From Bradyrhizobium sp. SZCCHNS1050 (lineage in GTDB: Bacteria; Pseudomonadota; Alphaproteobacteria; Rhizobiales; Xanthobacteraceae): a stretch of DNA of 64,000 nucleotides. The stretch lies in NCBI RefSeq assembly GCF_032484785.1, contig NZ_JAUETR010000002.1:1550001-1614000 (forward strand), given 5' to 3'. Positions 29,734 to 39,927 of this stretch are shown piece after piece; the first letter of the stretch is position 1, and each line of letters starts with the position of its first letter. The position numbers and the translations under genes are program-made. The notes beneath the pieces were generated by a model that was not told the DNA's origin, did no database searches, and saw only the letters and a program-made list of their open reading frames with translations.

Positions 29734-30132
29734 GGTCTATCGCCGGACGCCTGCTGGAACAAGCTGAAGCAACTGCCGCATGGGCGCAAAAATTTTAGGA
29801 ACTTTTGCCGCGCCGTTGCGTTCGACGGCCCTGTTGCGCCAGACGGAACGCATCATGCCGCGTGGTGGGAGAAGCGACCGCTGCGCCGCCACCGGCGAGC
29901 GTGACTACATGGCCCCTGGCGCCCGCAGCGCCTCTGCTCGACACCATCAGCGCTACTCCGCGTCGCGTCGGCGCAGCACGAATGCTGGACGTTGCATGAT
30001 GAGCTCGTCGCCGGCTGCGCCGATGAACTGAAAGACAACGGTATCGGAACGCTGCACGCGAGAGAGCTTGTATCCAGCGCCTCTTGCTGCGCTAACCCTA
30101 GCGGCTTGCCGCTGAGCGCCGCAGCGTCGATC
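29734..30132. other. 399-base gap with an EcfG-type site
   Basis: No protein gene could be supported on either strand; frames here have shifting, low-complexity composition. It contains the EcfG-like promoter at 29798-29822, pointing right. The transcript would run toward the zinc-ribbon gene at 30133 with a leader of about 300 bases, or form a small RNA. Confidence 0.4.
29798..29822 (+). promoter_or_regulatory. EcfG-type general-stress promoter
   Basis: GGAAC at 29798-29802, 16 bases, CGTT at 29819-29822: a full match to the EcfG consensus of alphaproteobacteria, with the same spacing as the two other sites in this window. No gene starts in the next 300 bases on this strand. Confidence 0.5.
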
Positions 30133-30555
30133 ATGGCGGTCATGACGACGAAATCGCGCGAGAGACTCTACGGTGCCGGCATCCGCATCGCGCAGGAGCA
30201 GGCCGCGCGCGCGCGCAAGGAAGCGGATCGTCTGGCCTGCGACGCCTGGAACAAGCGGATGCTCGGCTACAAGGGACCGGCGCAGCCGTCGCCGCTGCTC
30301 GGTGACGCGCTCAACGCGGGCTATTACTATCTCGAAGTGCGCTGCCTCGGCTGCGACACCAATCAGACCGTTGCGCTCGACATCATCAGGCGCGCCAGGA
30401 CGACGCCAATCCATGAACTCGAGCGCTACATGCGCTGCCAGGACTGCTCGCGGCTGCGCGGTCGTCCCTACAAGCGCAGCGCGCTGGTGGCATTGCGCGA
30501 GACCAAGATCTCGGCCGCGCATCCGGCCTCGACATGGTGGCCCGGTGAACGATAG
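30133..30555 (+). CDS. putative zinc-ribbon protein
   Basis: About 140 aa. After a helical, basic N-terminal part (RERLYGAGIRIAQEQAARARKEADRL) come two Cys pairs, CLGC and CQDC, about 35 residues apart, able to bind zinc. Between them is VALDIIRRARTTPIHELERYM. No named family recognised; similar proteins occur in Bradyrhizobium as remembered. Start ambiguity: ATG 30133 or 30142. Confidence 0.6.
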   Translation: MAVMTTKSRERLYGAGIRIAQEQAARARKEADRLACDAWNKRMLGYKGPAQPSPLLGDALNAGYYYLEVRCLGCDTNQTVALDIIRRARTTPIHELERYMRCQDCSRLRGRPYKRSALVALRETKISAAHPASTWWPGER

Positions 30556-30709
30556 ACAGTCGAATGCCGAGCGTCGCGTCATCTCGCATCCCCATAGAGG
30601 TACTCCGATCAGGCGCTGACGGCGCCGCTCGAAAAAATGCATGGACACCCGGAACAATCATGACGATCCGTTGTTTCGAAAACTTGCCGGCGCGGCAGGG
30701 AAGCGGAAC

Positions 30710-30907
30710 ATGTCAGAGTTGATGACCCAGCCGGACAAGCTACGGGCCGACGCAGCGGAATGCGCCCTCATTCGTGATCTCGCCACCGACCGCGACAAGC
30801 GCGAGCTGTTCGCGCGCCTGGCCGAGCATCTGAGCATGCTCGCCGCCGAGGTCGAGCACGCGGCGCGCGCACGGGATGGGCGTGCAGAGAATGCGAGCCT
30901 GCGCTGA
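30710..30907 (+). CDS. small helical hypothetical protein
   Basis: 65 aa, wholly helical: KLRADAAECALIRDLATD, then KRELFARLAEHLSMLAAEVE. Many copies of this type occur in Bradyrhizobium genomes as remembered; function unknown. The ATG at 30710 is preceded by a purine-rich stretch (GGAAGCGGAA), so it is chosen over one at 30641 with no ribosome site. Confidence 0.6.
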   Translation: MSELMTQPDKLRADAAECALIRDLATDRDKRELFARLAEHLSMLAAEVEHAARARDGRAENASLR

Positions 30908-31004
30908 ACCGCGAAGCTATCCGGACGAACTGCGCCGATTGCGCTCCGCTGCTGTCGCGGTGCTCGCCACACAATCGCGCAACTCCCATTCGCTATAGAT
31001 CGGG

Positions 31005-31601
31005 ATGATCCGCGATCGATTCGTGCAGCGAGCGATCACGCCCCTCTCAGCGCCACAGGTGCCGATCTTGCGACGTCTCCTCCCCCGTCTCGCCTGCCTC
31101 GTTCTGCCGCTTCTCCTCGCTTTCCCCGCCACAGCCGCTGAGCTCGTCGGCCGCGTCAGCATCGTCGATGGCGACACGCTGGACATTCACGGCGAACGGA
31201 TTCGCCTGTGGGGCATCGACGCACCCGAAAGCGCGCAGCTCTGCCGCGGCCGCGACCGCAAGCCATATCGCTGCGGCGCGCTGGCCGCCAACACGCTGGA
31301 CGCGTTCACGCGCAGCAAGGTTCTGCGCTGCCTGCCGGTCGATGGCGATCGCTACGGCCGCATCGTCGCGCGTTGCGCCGCCGGCGCGACGGATCTCGGC
31401 CAGTTCATGGTGTCGCGCGGGCTTGCGGTCGAGGAGCCGCAATATTCGCGCGGCGTTTACACCGCCGATCAGCGCGCCGCCCGCCGCGCCGGCCGCGGCA
31501 TCTGGTCGGGCCGCTTCATCGAGCCGCCGCTCTATCGGAGCTGCATGCATGCCGGCGGCACGACGTCGGTGTGCTCGGACGGCGGGATCGGCTGGCGGTG
31601 A
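31005..31601 (+). CDS. secreted thermonuclease-like (SNase) protein
   Basis: 198 aa. A basic start and hydrophobic core (CLVLPLLLAFPATAA) form a signal peptide. The SNase domain begins at about residue 48: VSIVDGDTLDI with D56/D58 for calcium, RIRLWGIDAPE with catalytic Arg and Glu, and DRYGRIVARC with the second Arg. It degrades DNA and RNA in the periplasm or outside; such proteins in this group are numerous and some may have lost activity. Two Cys pairs suggest disulfides. Single gene. Confidence 0.88.
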   Translation: MIRDRFVQRAITPLSAPQVPILRRLLPRLACLVLPLLLAFPATAAELVGRVSIVDGDTLDIHGERIRLWGIDAPESAQLCRGRDRKPYRCGALAANTLDAFTRSKVLRCLPVDGDRYGRIVARCAAGATDLGQFMVSRGLAVEEPQYSRGVYTADQRAARRAGRGIWSGRFIEPPLYRSCMHAGGTTSVCSDGGIGWR

Positions 31602-31717
31602 GCGCCGCCGCATGACGACGTCGCCTTCCACCACACCCGACACAACACCTCAATTGCCACGCGTTGGCCTCTGGCTGTACGGTCGCGCATCGCAGAGATC
31701 AGGGCTGGATGAGGACG

Positions 31718-32815
31718 ATGACGGAGACAAAGACGCGCGTGGCGATCCTGTTCGGCGGCCGCTCGGCGGAGCACGACGTCTCGCGGGCCTCGGCGGCCAA
31801 CATCGTCCGCTCGCTCGATGCCGGCCGCTACGCCGTCACGCTGATCGGCATCACCACCGACGGACGCTGGGTGCTCGCCGACGCTGCGAATGACGGCACA
31901 GGCGCGGCGCTGACCGTACCCGCTGACGGCCCGCAGATCGTGCTGCTGCCGGCCGGCCGGGGCCGCGCGCTGGTCATCGGCGACGGCGCCCCGCGCGAGC
32001 TCGCCTTCGACGTCGTGTTTCCGGTGCTGCACGGTCCGAACGGCGAGGACGGCACCGTGCAGGGCGCGCTGGAGCTCGCCGATGTCGCCTATGTCGGCGG
32101 TCGCGTGATGGGATCGGCGGCGGCGATGGACAAGGACGTCGCCAAGCGCCTGCTGCGCGATGCCGGCCTGCCGATCGTGCCGTTCGTCACCATGACGGAA
32201 GCGTCGCCTGTGACCTATGCGGCGGCGGTCGACGCCGTCGGGTCATCCGAGCTGTTCGTCAAGCCGGCCAATCTCGGCTCCTCCGTCGGCATCTCCAAGG
32301 CGCGCAACGCCGAGGAGTTCGAAGCCGCCTGCCGCCTGGCGCTGCGCTTCGACCTGAAGATCCTGATCGAGCGCTGCATCAGCCCGGTGCGCGAGATCGA
32401 ATGCGCGGTGCTGGAGCATGCCGACGGCGAGGTCGCCGCCTCCGAGCTCGGCGAGATCGTGCCCGCCGACAGCCACGGCTTCTATTCCTATGAGGCCAAA
32501 TACACCGATGCCAAGGGCGCCTCGCTGCACGTCCCGGCGCAGGTCGAACCCGCTCTCGCCGCGCGCATCCGCAAAATGGCCACCGAGGTGTTCGGCGTGC
32601 TCTGCTGCGAGAGTCTCGCGCGCGTCGACTTCTTCGTCCGCGGCGAGGAGGTCTACGTCAACGAGGTGAACACCCTGCCGGGCTTCACCAACATCAGCAT
32701 GTACCCGAAGATGTGGGAGGCCACCGGCCTGCCCCAGCCGGCGCTGATGGACAGTCTGATCGCACACGCGCTGGCGCGCCATGCCCGGCTCAGGCAACTG
32801 GCGTCGCAGCGCTGA
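31718..32815 (+). CDS. ddl: D-alanine--D-alanine ligase
   Basis: 365 aa. ATP-grasp ligase that makes the D-Ala dipeptide for peptidoglycan. Motifs: ILFGGRSAEHDVS at the N-terminus, FVKPANLGSSVGI (ATP loop) and VNEVNTLPGFTNISMYP at the C-terminus. The length fits DdlA rather than the shorter DdlB of the division cluster. GAGG sits five bases before ATG 31718; ATG 31709 is an alternative. No mur gene neighbours it, so this is likely a second ligase. Confidence 0.95.
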   Translation: MTETKTRVAILFGGRSAEHDVSRASAANIVRSLDAGRYAVTLIGITTDGRWVLADAANDGTGAALTVPADGPQIVLLPAGRGRALVIGDGAPRELAFDVVFPVLHGPNGEDGTVQGALELADVAYVGGRVMGSAAAMDKDVAKRLLRDAGLPIVPFVTMTEASPVTYAAAVDAVGSSELFVKPANLGSSVGISKARNAEEFEAACRLALRFDLKILIERCISPVREIECAVLEHADGEVAASELGEIVPADSHGFYSYEAKYTDAKGASLHVPAQVEPALAARIRKMATEVFGVLCCESLARVDFFVRGEEVYVNEVNTLPGFTNISMYPKMWEATGLPQPALMDSLIAHALARHARLRQLASQR

Positions 32816-32840
32816 GGAACGCGTCTGCGGCCGCCGCAGG

Positions 32841-34046
32841 TCAGCGCGGCGCCACCTTGACGCCGGCGGCGACCCGGTCGCTGGGATAGATGATCACGAC
32901 ATCGCCGCTGGCGACGCCGTCGGCCACGGCGGCGAACCGGCCCGAGCGCCGGATGAGCCGGACGGTGCGCAACTCGGCGCGCCCATCCTTCAGCGCGAAC
33001 ACCGACCAGTCGTCACCGCGCTTGAACAGCGCGCCGGTCGGAACGATGGTCGCATCCTCCTGCGTGAAGACGACGATCTGCGCATCGAGCTGATAGGCAT
33101 CGCCGAGCCGCTGCCATTGCTCGGCCGGCGAGACGATGTCGATCAGCACGTTGACCCGCTGCTCCTCGACGCCGAGCGTGGAGATCTTCGTGAAAGCCGC
33201 CGGCTCGACCCGGCGAACCCGGCCCGACAGGCGGCCTGCCCCGCCCCAGCGATCGATCGTGACCTCGGCGCCGGGACGGATCTCGACCGCGTCGGTGCTC
33301 AGCACGTCGATGACCACTTCGAGATCACGGGGATCGCCGAGCTCGAGCAGCGCCGCGCCTGGCTGCACCGTCGTCTCGCTTTCCTGGATCACTTTCAGCA
33401 CCAGCCCGCCGACCGGCGCGGTCACGCTCCAGCTATCCGCCGGCGCATCGGCATCGGTCTTGCTCCCGTAGCGCGCCAGCATCGCCCTGAGCTGGCTGAG
33501 CTCGTGCTCGGCGGCATGGTCGGCATATTCGGCGGCGCGCAGGTCACGTTCGGCAATCCGCATCGCGAGCTCGGCGCGCTCCCGGGCCTGCGCCGTCGCG
33601 GCTCCGCTGGCGGCCAGCGCCGTGGTACGCGCCAGATCGGCGCTCGCCTGTGCGCTCTGCGCCTGCGCTCGGGCCACCACCTCCTTGGCGCGCTCGACAT
33701 TGGCCTCGGCCGCACCGAGCAGCTCCTCGACCTCGCGGCGGGCCCGCGGATCGAGCAGCGGCGCCGGCGCCGGCATGATTGTGGCGACCACGTCGTCGGC
33801 CTTGACCTGGTCGCCGGCCTTGAAGCGGATGCGGCCGAGACGGCCGGCGAGCGGCGCGGCCACGACGTAGCGCTGGCGCACCCGCGTCTTGCCGTCGTCC
33901 TCGACGGTGGCAACGAACCGCCCTTTCGTCACCGCGGCGGTCTCCACCGGGACGGGGCCCGGCATCATCATCCAGGCGATGACGGCGGCCGCCGCCAGAA
34001 CGCTCGATACGATGACGACGCGGCGCAAAACGGGTGGCATGCTCAT
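32841..34046 (-). CDS. HlyD/MacA-type periplasmic adaptor (membrane fusion protein)
   Basis: About 401 aa. One N-terminal helix (VVIVSSVLAAAAVIAW) anchors it in the inner membrane. A lipoyl-type half (VVAAPLAGRLGRIRFKAGDQVKADDVVA) leads into a long coiled coil (about 100-190), then the second lipoyl half (TAPVGGLVLKVI) and beta-barrel domains. With the FtsX permease and ATPase genes in front it makes a MacAB-like efflux or lipoprotein-handling complex. Its ATG overlaps the permease stop by four bases. Confidence 0.9.
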   Translation of the reverse strand: MSMPPVLRRVVIVSSVLAAAAVIAWMMMPGPVPVETAAVTKGRFVATVEDDGKTRVRQRYVVAAPLAGRLGRIRFKAGDQVKADDVVATIMPAPAPLLDPRARREVEELLGAAEANVERAKEVVARAQAQSAQASADLARTTALAASGAATAQARERAELAMRIAERDLRAAEYADHAAEHELSQLRAMLARYGSKTDADAPADSWSVTAPVGGLVLKVIQESETTVQPGAALLELGDPRDLEVVIDVLSTDAVEIRPGAEVTIDRWGGAGRLSGRVRRVEPAAFTKISTLGVEEQRVNVLIDIVSPAEQWQRLGDAYQLDAQIVVFTQEDATIVPTGALFKRGDDWSVFALKDGRAELRTVRLIRRSGRFAAVADGVASGDVVIIYPSDRVAAGVKVAPR

Positions 34047-36406
34047 TCCCTGGTCTTGAGGGCCGCGACCAGATCGAGCTGATCCACCCTCCTGCGGACG
34101 ATGATGGCGCTGATCGCGGCGCTGGCCAAGACCACCGCCGTGGCGATCAGGTAGGTCTGCGGCGCGATCACGCCCGGGATCTGGAAGCTCTCGCTGGAAT
34201 GCAGCCGCGCGATCAGCCCGATGATGGCGTGCGACAGCCATAGGCCGAGCGGAATCCCGACCGCGATGTCCAGCGCGAACTCGCCGAACAGGATGCCGGC
34301 GACCTCGCCGCGGGTGAAGCCCAGCACCCGCAGGCTCGCGAGCTCCCAGGCGCGCTCCTGCAGGCTGATGCGGGCGCTGTTGTAGACCACGCCCACGGTG
34401 ATGATCGCGGCGAAGCCGGTGAGGATGCCGGCGGTGACGAACACGAGGCCCGCGATCTTCTCGATGAAGGATGCGAGGGTGTAGGCCTTCATCGTCACGG
34501 ATTCGATTTTCGGCATGCTCTTGAACCTCGCGCCGAGCGCAGCCAGCGCCGCCGGCTCGACCTGGAGGCTCGCCGCCGAGATCACCGCGCCTTCGCCGGT
34601 GAAGCGGTTGAGCGTGTCGATGTCCATGTAGGACGCCATGCCGATCGCCTCGTCGACGATGGCGCTCACCGGCAGGTCGCGCCGCCGACGGTGGCCTTCC
34701 ATCGCCTCCACCGTCACGACCTGCCCTGCGCTCAGCGCCAGCCGCTCGGCAAGGCGTCGGGTCAGCGTGATGCCATCGGGCGCCGCGACGATCGGACGAC
34801 GCGCGGAATCGTGCGGTCGCCGCAGCTCGTCGGTGGCCGCCAGTCCGATCACCGAGGTGAGGTAGCTCTGGTGCCCGGCCCGCAGGCGCACCGGAACGAT
34901 GCGCTGGCCTTCGATCGCGAGCACGCCGGGCTGGCGCGCCAGGTCACGCAGGATCGCGCGGTCCATCGGATGGATGAAAGTGATCGTGGCGTTGCCGCGC
35001 TCGACCAGGTTGAACTGCAGCTCGATCATCTCGCCGATGGCGTCGCGCCAGAAGATCCCGAGCACCATCATCGGCACCGCGAAGGCGATGCCGACGATGG
35101 TGAACAGCGAACGGAACGGCCGCCCCGCGACGTTGCGCAGCATCATCATCCGCCGCGCGCCGAACGCCGTGCCGGGCAGGATGCGCTCGATCCAGGAGCG
35201 GCGGAACCCCAGCGGCATCGCGGGCCGCATCGCCTCCGCCGGCGCAAGGCCGACGACCTCCTGAAGCGCCGTGACGACGCCGAGGGCGCCCGCCGCGACG
35301 CTGATCGCGACACCGGCCACCGCCGCCCATGGCGCCAGCCGAAACGGCAGCTCCGGAAGACGGAAGAACCCCTGATAGCTCGCGATCATGGCATGGCCGA
35401 AGCCGACGCCGCCGGCGATGCCGAGCACCGATCCGATCAGCACGATGACCAGCATCAGCTTGAGATAATGGAAAGTGAGCCGCAGCGTCGGAAAGCCGAG
35501 CGCCTTCAGCGCCGCGATCTGCTCGCGCTGCGCGGCGACCAGCCGCCCGAGCGCGCCGTTGAGCAGGAACGTGGCGACACCGAAGAAGATGATGGGGATG
35601 GTGATCGACATCACCTTCTGCTGGTTCAGCTCGTCCTCGAGAAAGCGGTTCGACGGCTGGTCGCGCCGCGCAATCGCGCCGATCGAGCCATAGGGCTCGA
35701 GCAGCCGGTCGAGCTCCTCGATCACGGGCTTGGGATCGACACCCGGAGCGAGCGCGACCACGGCATCGTTGAACGCTCCTTTCATGTCGAAGGCGGCCTC
35801 GGCCGCGCTCCGGTCGACCCACAGGATGGCGTAGAGGCAATCGTCGGGGATCGGCAATCCCGGCTTCACCGCGTAGACATATTCCGGCGACAACGCGATG
35901 CCGGAAACCCGGAAGCCCTGCACGCGGCCATTGAGCAGCACGCGGATGTCGTCACCCGGACTGACGCCATTGGCCTCGGCAAACGCCTCGTTGACCGCGG
36001 CGCTGCGGGCGGCACCCGGCTCGGGCGCTGCGCCGCGGCGCAGATGCAACCGCGCCAGGGGCTCATCGCCGGCGTGGGTCAGCGACACCAGGCGGGCCGA
36101 GACCGGTTGCGAGACGGCCGGCCAATCGACGATGACCTCGCGCACGATGCGCGGCTCGACCGCGACCACGCCAGGAATGGAATTGAGCCGCGGCACCAGC
36201 GCGAGCGGCGCCCGCTTCAGCGTGACGAAGATCTGCGGAAACCGGCCGTCGGCATAGAACTGCTCGCAGCCGCCGCGCAGGGACAAATAGGTCGAGACCG
36301 AGCCGACGAACACGGCGACACCGGCCGCCACCAGCAGCGCGATCGTGACCACCTGTCCGCGCATCGCGCCGACGTCGCGCCACAGCTTGCGGTCCAGCAG
36401 GCTCAC
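34043..36406 (-). CDS. ABC transporter permease, FtsX/MacB type
   Basis: 787 aa, two FtsX-like core regions. An N-terminal helix ([19 protein letters not shown]) and large periplasmic domain are followed by helices near 280-410, a second periplasmic domain and helices in the last 140 residues ([21 protein letters not shown] is the typical FtsX stretch). It starts at GTG 36406, overlapping the ATPase stop. Such double permeases carry lipoproteins or peptides or transmit force rather than pump ions. No outer-membrane partner is here. Confidence 0.9.
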   Translation of the reverse strand: MSLLDRKLWRDVGAMRGQVVTIALLVAAGVAVFVGSVSTYLSLRGGCEQFYADGRFPQIFVTLKRAPLALVPRLNSIPGVVAVEPRIVREVIVDWPAVSQPVSARLVSLTHAGDEPLARLHLRRGAAPEPGAARSAAVNEAFAEANGVSPGDDIRVLLNGRVQGFRVSGIALSPEYVYAVKPGLPIPDDCLYAILWVDRSAAEAAFDMKGAFNDAVVALAPGVDPKPVIEELDRLLEPYGSIGAIARRDQPSNRFLEDELNQQKVMSITIPIIFFGVATFLLNGALGRLVAAQREQIAALKALGFPTLRLTFHYLKLMLVIVLIGSVLGIAGGVGFGHAMIASYQGFFRLPELPFRLAPWAAVAGVAISVAAGALGVVTALQEVVGLAPAEAMRPAMPLGFRRSWIERILPGTAFGARRMMMLRNVAGRPFRSLFTIVGIAFAVPMMVLGIFWRDAIGEMIELQFNLVERGNATITFIHPMDRAILRDLARQPGVLAIEGQRIVPVRLRAGHQSYLTSVIGLAATDELRRPHDSARRPIVAAPDGITLTRRLAERLALSAGQVVTVEAMEGHRRRRDLPVSAIVDEAIGMASYMDIDTLNRFTGEGAVISAASLQVEPAALAALGARFKSMPKIESVTMKAYTLASFIEKIAGLVFVTAGILTGFAAIITVGVVYNSARISLQERAWELASLRVLGFTRGEVAGILFGEFALDIAVGIPLGLWLSHAIIGLIARLHSSESFQIPGVIAPQTYLIATAVVLASAAISAIIVRRRVDQLDLVAALKTRE

Positions 36407-37164
36407 CAGCGCACCTCATCGGCCGAGAGGCGCCGCGCATTGCGCGTCTCGCCGACGATGCGCCCGCCGCCGAGCCGGAGCACGCGATCGGCCATGCCGG
36501 CGATCGCCGCATTGTGCGTGATGATGATGGTGGTCGTCCCGAGCTGCGCGTTGGCGCGCGCGATCGCGGCGAGCACGACCTTCCCCGTCTCATAGTCCAG
36601 CGCACCGGTCGGCTCGTCGCACAACAGCACGTCGGGCGCCTTGACCATGGCGCGGGCCACCGCGACGCGCTGCTGCTCGCCGCCGGACAGCTGCGAGGGA
36701 AAGTGGTCGATCCGCCGCTCGAGGCCGACGAGCTTGAGCACCTCGAGCGGATCGAGCGGCTTGTCGGCGATCTCGGTGACCAGCGCGACGTTCTCGAGCA
36801 CCGTCAGACTCGGGATCAGGTTGTAGAACTGAAACACGAAGCCGACATGCTCGCGCCGGTAGCGCGTCAGCTCGGCATCGCCGGCGCCGACCAGTTGATG
36901 ATCGCGCCATTGCGCTTCGCCCGACGTCGGGCTGTCCAGTCCGCCGAGGATGTTGAGCAGGGTCGACTTGCCCGATCCCGATGGCCCGAGCAGCACCACG
37001 AGCTCCCCCTCGTAGATGTCGAGGTCGACATCGCGCAACGCATGCACCTCGACCTCGCCCATCCGATAGGTCTTCGAGAGCTTGCGCGCGCGGAACACCG
37101 GGGCGGCGCCGGGCCGATCAGAAGGCGCGGCGGGGCCCCCGTCGTTGGTGACGGCCGAACTCAT
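36403..37164 (-). CDS. ABC transporter ATP-binding protein, LolD/MacB type
   Basis: 253 aa. Walker [10 protein letters not shown], signature LSGGEQQR, Walker [13 protein letters not shown] and switch His in IIITHN. The family that partners FtsX-type permeases shows [18 protein letters not shown] as here. The ATG at 37164 is chosen; a longer frame adds an unlikely 30 residues. It is first of the three-gene operon (ATPase, permease, adaptor), all overlapping. Confidence 0.94.
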   Translation of the reverse strand: MSSAVTNDGGPAAPSDRPGAAPVFRARKLSKTYRMGEVEVHALRDVDLDIYEGELVVLLGPSGSGKSTLLNILGGLDSPTSGEAQWRDHQLVGAGDAELTRYRREHVGFVFQFYNLIPSLTVLENVALVTEIADKPLDPLEVLKLVGLERRIDHFPSQLSGGEQQRVAVARAMVKAPDVLLCDEPTGALDYETGKVVLAAIARANAQLGTTTIIITHNAAIAGMADRVLRLGGGRIVGETRNARRLSADEVRW

Positions 37165-37330
37165 CGGGCTGCGGTTCCTGCACCAAAGGCCCGCATCGAA
37201 CGTGCGAGACGTCTCACGCCTGAATCCTCGACATCGGATGACATCCCCGACCATCGGTCGGCAGCCATCGTCATCCGTTGATGCATGTCAAGCGGACCAC
37301 ATCATCACGTGGCCAACGCGCTGATGCCCA

Positions 37331-37603
37331 TCAGACCGCGGTCGCGATCACATACACCAGCACGGCTGCGCCGAGGCAGCGGCGCCAGGGGTTGACGCCG
37401 CGCAGGAGTTCGTCGAACGCCCAGACGAAGAGACTGGCTTTGACCAGACAATCCAGATTGGCGCCTGTCTGACCCGGCGGATGCCAGACCCAGCCGACGA
37501 GGCTGCCCGCCAGCACGATCCAAAGAGCGGGGTTCGGCATCTGGGCGATCGTGATCTCGCCGGTCGCGCGATTGCGGAAGAACCAGTTCAGGAATCGCGA
37601 CAT
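37331..37603 (-). CDS. small membrane protein, YkvA/YbaN-like unknown
   Basis: 90 aa. Two helices (about 27-42 and 74-90) flank LVKASLFVWAFDELLRGVNPWRR. No signal peptide. The C-terminal pattern FDELLRGVNPWRRCLG resembles small uncharacterised membrane proteins of alphaproteobacteria. No named family is claimed. Isolated between two gene groups. Confidence 0.65.
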   Translation of the reverse strand: MSRFLNWFFRNRATGEITIAQMPNPALWIVLAGSLVGWVWHPPGQTGANLDCLVKASLFVWAFDELLRGVNPWRRCLGAAVLVYVIATAV

Positions 37604-37787
37604 CGGACCACCCGCGTTCGTCGTGACATGGTCATGCGCCCTCCCGAGGACGACACCCGCCAGGATATTCGTGCCCGCTTAACGGGGGAGATGCATCATG
37701 GTTGCCGGTAGCAGCGATGCGCAGATGTCGTGACCTCGCAAGACGGAATGCAGCGCCACCGGCATTTTCACGGGCGCCGTTGTCTTG

Positions 37788-39035
37788 CTAGTCTGCGCAT
37801 GACTGCGCGAGGAAGAACCGCAGCATCTCCCGCGTCGCATCCGGTCCTTTCGGATCGGTGTAGGATCCGGCCGGACTGCCGCCGGACCAGGCGTGAGCGG
37901 CACCGTGGACGGTCCAGTGCTCCGACGTCACCTTCCCGCTCGGCTCCGTCAGAATCGTCCGCGTATAGGCATGGCCACCGGGCACCCGCCCGTGCACGAC
38001 CGACGATGTCCCGCGCATGGCGCCGGTCGCCTGCGCAACGACCCGGTCGCCGTTGGCGGGATGCACGGTCGTGTCGCGATCGCCATGGAAGACGATCGTC
38101 GGCACAGCCGATCTCCGATCCGCCGCGTGGCCGGCGCCTTGGCGCATCGCCATCAACGCCGAGGGAAGATCGCGCGCGGCCCCGCAGGCGAGACCGGAAT
38201 GGACGCCCGCTGCGGCGTAGAGATCGGGATAGGTCGCGGCCATGATGGCGGCCGTGGCGCCTCCGGCCGACAGGCCGGCGACATAGACGCGCCTGGAATC
38301 TACAGCATGGTCGCGCATCACCTGGCGGGTGATGCCCGCGATCAGCGACGGCTCGCCGCCCTCGCGCTGCTGGTCGCCGGTGCGAAACCAGTTCCAGCAT
38401 TTCGACTGATTGGCACCGCTCGGCTGCTCCGGATAGACGACGAAGCAGCTCTGCTCCTCGCCCAGGAAGTTCATCCGTGTGCCGGCCGCGAAATCGTCCG
38501 CCGACTGTGTGCAGCCATGCAGCATGACGACGAGCGGAAGCTGACGGCCCTCGGCCCTGCTGGGGATCAACAGCTTGTAGCTCCGGCGTCCCGCCGCGTT
38601 GCCGAAGCTGGCCTGGACGAATCTTGCACCTTCGGGGGTGGTGTCGCGCGCCGAAGGCGCGCGCAGATGCGGACCTCGCAGGCCGAACCCCGGCAGCTCG
38701 CCGAGATCTTCGCGCCGGACGGGTCGCTGGCGCGCCTGAGCGGGCTTGGCTTGCCATGGCTTGGCTTGCCATGGCTTGTGCGATGGCTTGGCCTGCGTGG
38801 CGCGCGCTTGCGCCGGGGCAACCTTCGCGGACGGCCGGTCGCGCTCACTGACGCGCGTCGCCTGTCCCTCGATGGTCGGAGGCGCGAGCCGCGCCGGCAC
38901 TGATCGCACTGGACTGGCCGCTGCCGCCGGCGAGCCATCGCCGCGCAGCATACGTTGCAGCAACGCCGTGGCCTCGCCCAACTGGCCGGCCCGCGTCAGG
39001 CGCGTCGCTTCGCGCATGATCTCTTGGTTCAGCAT
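37788..39035 (-). CDS. PHB-depolymerase-family esterase
   Basis: 415 aa. The C-terminal 270 residues form a type 1 esterase domain: VVMLHGCTQSADDFA (oxyanion region), lipase box GLSAGG with Ser at about 256, FHGDRDTTVHPANG with the acid residue, and HAWSGG with His. No signal peptide. The first 130 residues are a low-complexity linker with a pentapeptide repeat (KPWQA, twice). It follows a ribbon-helix-helix regulator gene by four bases. Probable hydrolysis of short-chain polyesters or acetyl esters; not shown. Confidence 0.88.
   Translation of the reverse strand: MLNQEIMREATRLTRAGQLGEATALLQRMLRGDGSPAAAASPVRSVPARLAPPTIEGQATRVSERDRPSAKVAPAQARATQAKPSHKPWQAKPWQAKPAQARQRPVRREDLGELPGFGLRGPHLRAPSARDTTPEGARFVQASFGNAAGRRSYKLLIPSRAEGRQLPLVVMLHGCTQSADDFAAGTRMNFLGEEQSCFVVYPEQPSGANQSKCWNWFRTGDQQREGGEPSLIAGITRQVMRDHAVDSRRVYVAGLSAGGATAAIMAATYPDLYAAAGVHSGLACGAARDLPSALMAMRQGAGHAADRRSAVPTIVFHGDRDTTVHPANGDRVVAQATGAMRGTSSVVHGRVPGGHAYTRTILTEPSGKVTSEHWTVHGAAHAWSGGSPAGSYTDPKGPDATREMLRFFLAQSCAD
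38745..38774. repeat. 15-bp tandem repeat, two copies, inside the esterase gene
   Basis: CTTGGCTTGCCATGG occurs twice in a row; in frame it codes for KPWQA twice. Copy number can change by slippage without breaking the frame. Confidence 0.8.
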
Positions 39036-39039
39036 CGCG

Positions 39040-39531
39040 CTACCTCATTCTGTCGGCGAGAGCGGCCTTGACCGCGGGGGTGGCATGCAGTGCGCCCAGC
39101 ACGGAGACCGAGGCGACGGTGGCGCGGGCCAGCTCGGGCGTCACATCGGCGGCGATGGTGGCAAGCCCAAGCACGTTGATTTGCAGCATCTGCCCTGCCC
39201 GCTGCGCCGCTTCGAGATCGGCGCGGCTGTAATGCCGCAAGCCGAGGTCCAGGCTGTTGCGCACCGTCGACTGCCTGACCACGTCGGCGTGCCGGTCGAG
39301 CTGATTGCGGATCGCGGTGCGGATGAAATCGGTGCGATTGGAATAGAACCCTTCCCGCACCATCAGATCGACCTGACCGAGATCGACGTAGCCGAGATTG
39401 ACGGTGATCTTCTCGGTGTCCGGAACTTTCCCGCGGAGTGGGTGGACGTTGTCGGGCACAGCGGCATCCAATTCCACCATCCACTGGGATGGTGCATGGA
39501 TGGCATATGGATGCCCACCGTTGACATTCAA
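39040..39531 (-). CDS. ribbon-helix-helix (CopG-like) protein
   Basis: 163 aa. The RHH pattern is at about 40-80: EKITVNLGYVDLGQVDLMV then EGFYSNRTDFIRTAIRNQL, where SNRTDFIR is the typical turn between helices. The rest (about 90-163) is helical and unknown. Start is uncertain: ATG 39531 or 39480, both with weak ribosome sites. It is four bases before the esterase gene, so the two are one unit and it may control its own operon. Confidence 0.75.
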   Translation of the reverse strand: MNVNGGHPYAIHAPSQWMVELDAAVPDNVHPLRGKVPDTEKITVNLGYVDLGQVDLMVREGFYSNRTDFIRTAIRNQLDRHADVVRQSTVRNSLDLGLRHYSRADLEAAQRAGQMLQINVLGLATIAADVTPELARATVASVSVLGALHATPAVKAALADRMR

Positions 39532-39927
39532 GGCGCAAGCGCAATGTTCCGCCAGGGAACCGGTGATGCCGCGAGCTTCCTGTCGATCCTATCGCCTGCC
39601 AGCGCGGCCCGGCTCGATGCAGCAACCGAGGAAAGGGCCGGTCCAACATCGGAGGGGCAAGATAGAGCGTGCAGTCGCCACTGCCCCACCGCCGCGCACG
39701 CCGTCGTTAGTGTAGTGCACAGTAACCCCGGGGCCGTAACCCTGGTCATCGTCGAAGGCGGACGATCCAGTACGCCGAGGTTTTTCGGTTCGGTATCTTC
39801 TGCAGCAGAATACTGGATGCTCCGCTTTTGGCGGAGCATGACAGCATTGGAGACGGCGAGAGCTCATCCCACGGCCAATTGCCGATTCTCAGGAAATGCT
39901 CGTCTCGTTCGCCCCAAGCACCAAGAC
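39532..39927. other. 396-base gap with a dispersed repeat
   Basis: Between two same-strand gene groups. It holds the repeat at 39764-39840 and no gene that could be supported. Confidence 0.4.
39764..39840. repeat. dispersed palindrome, family 3 (ATCCAGTA...TACTGGAT type)
   Basis: GATCCAGTACGCC and AATACTGGATG form outer arms; at the right end a hairpin (39817-39825 with 39831-39839, ATGCTCCGC) follows. Similar elements are common in Bradyrhizobium intergenic spaces as remembered. Only this copy is in the window. Confidence 0.6.
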
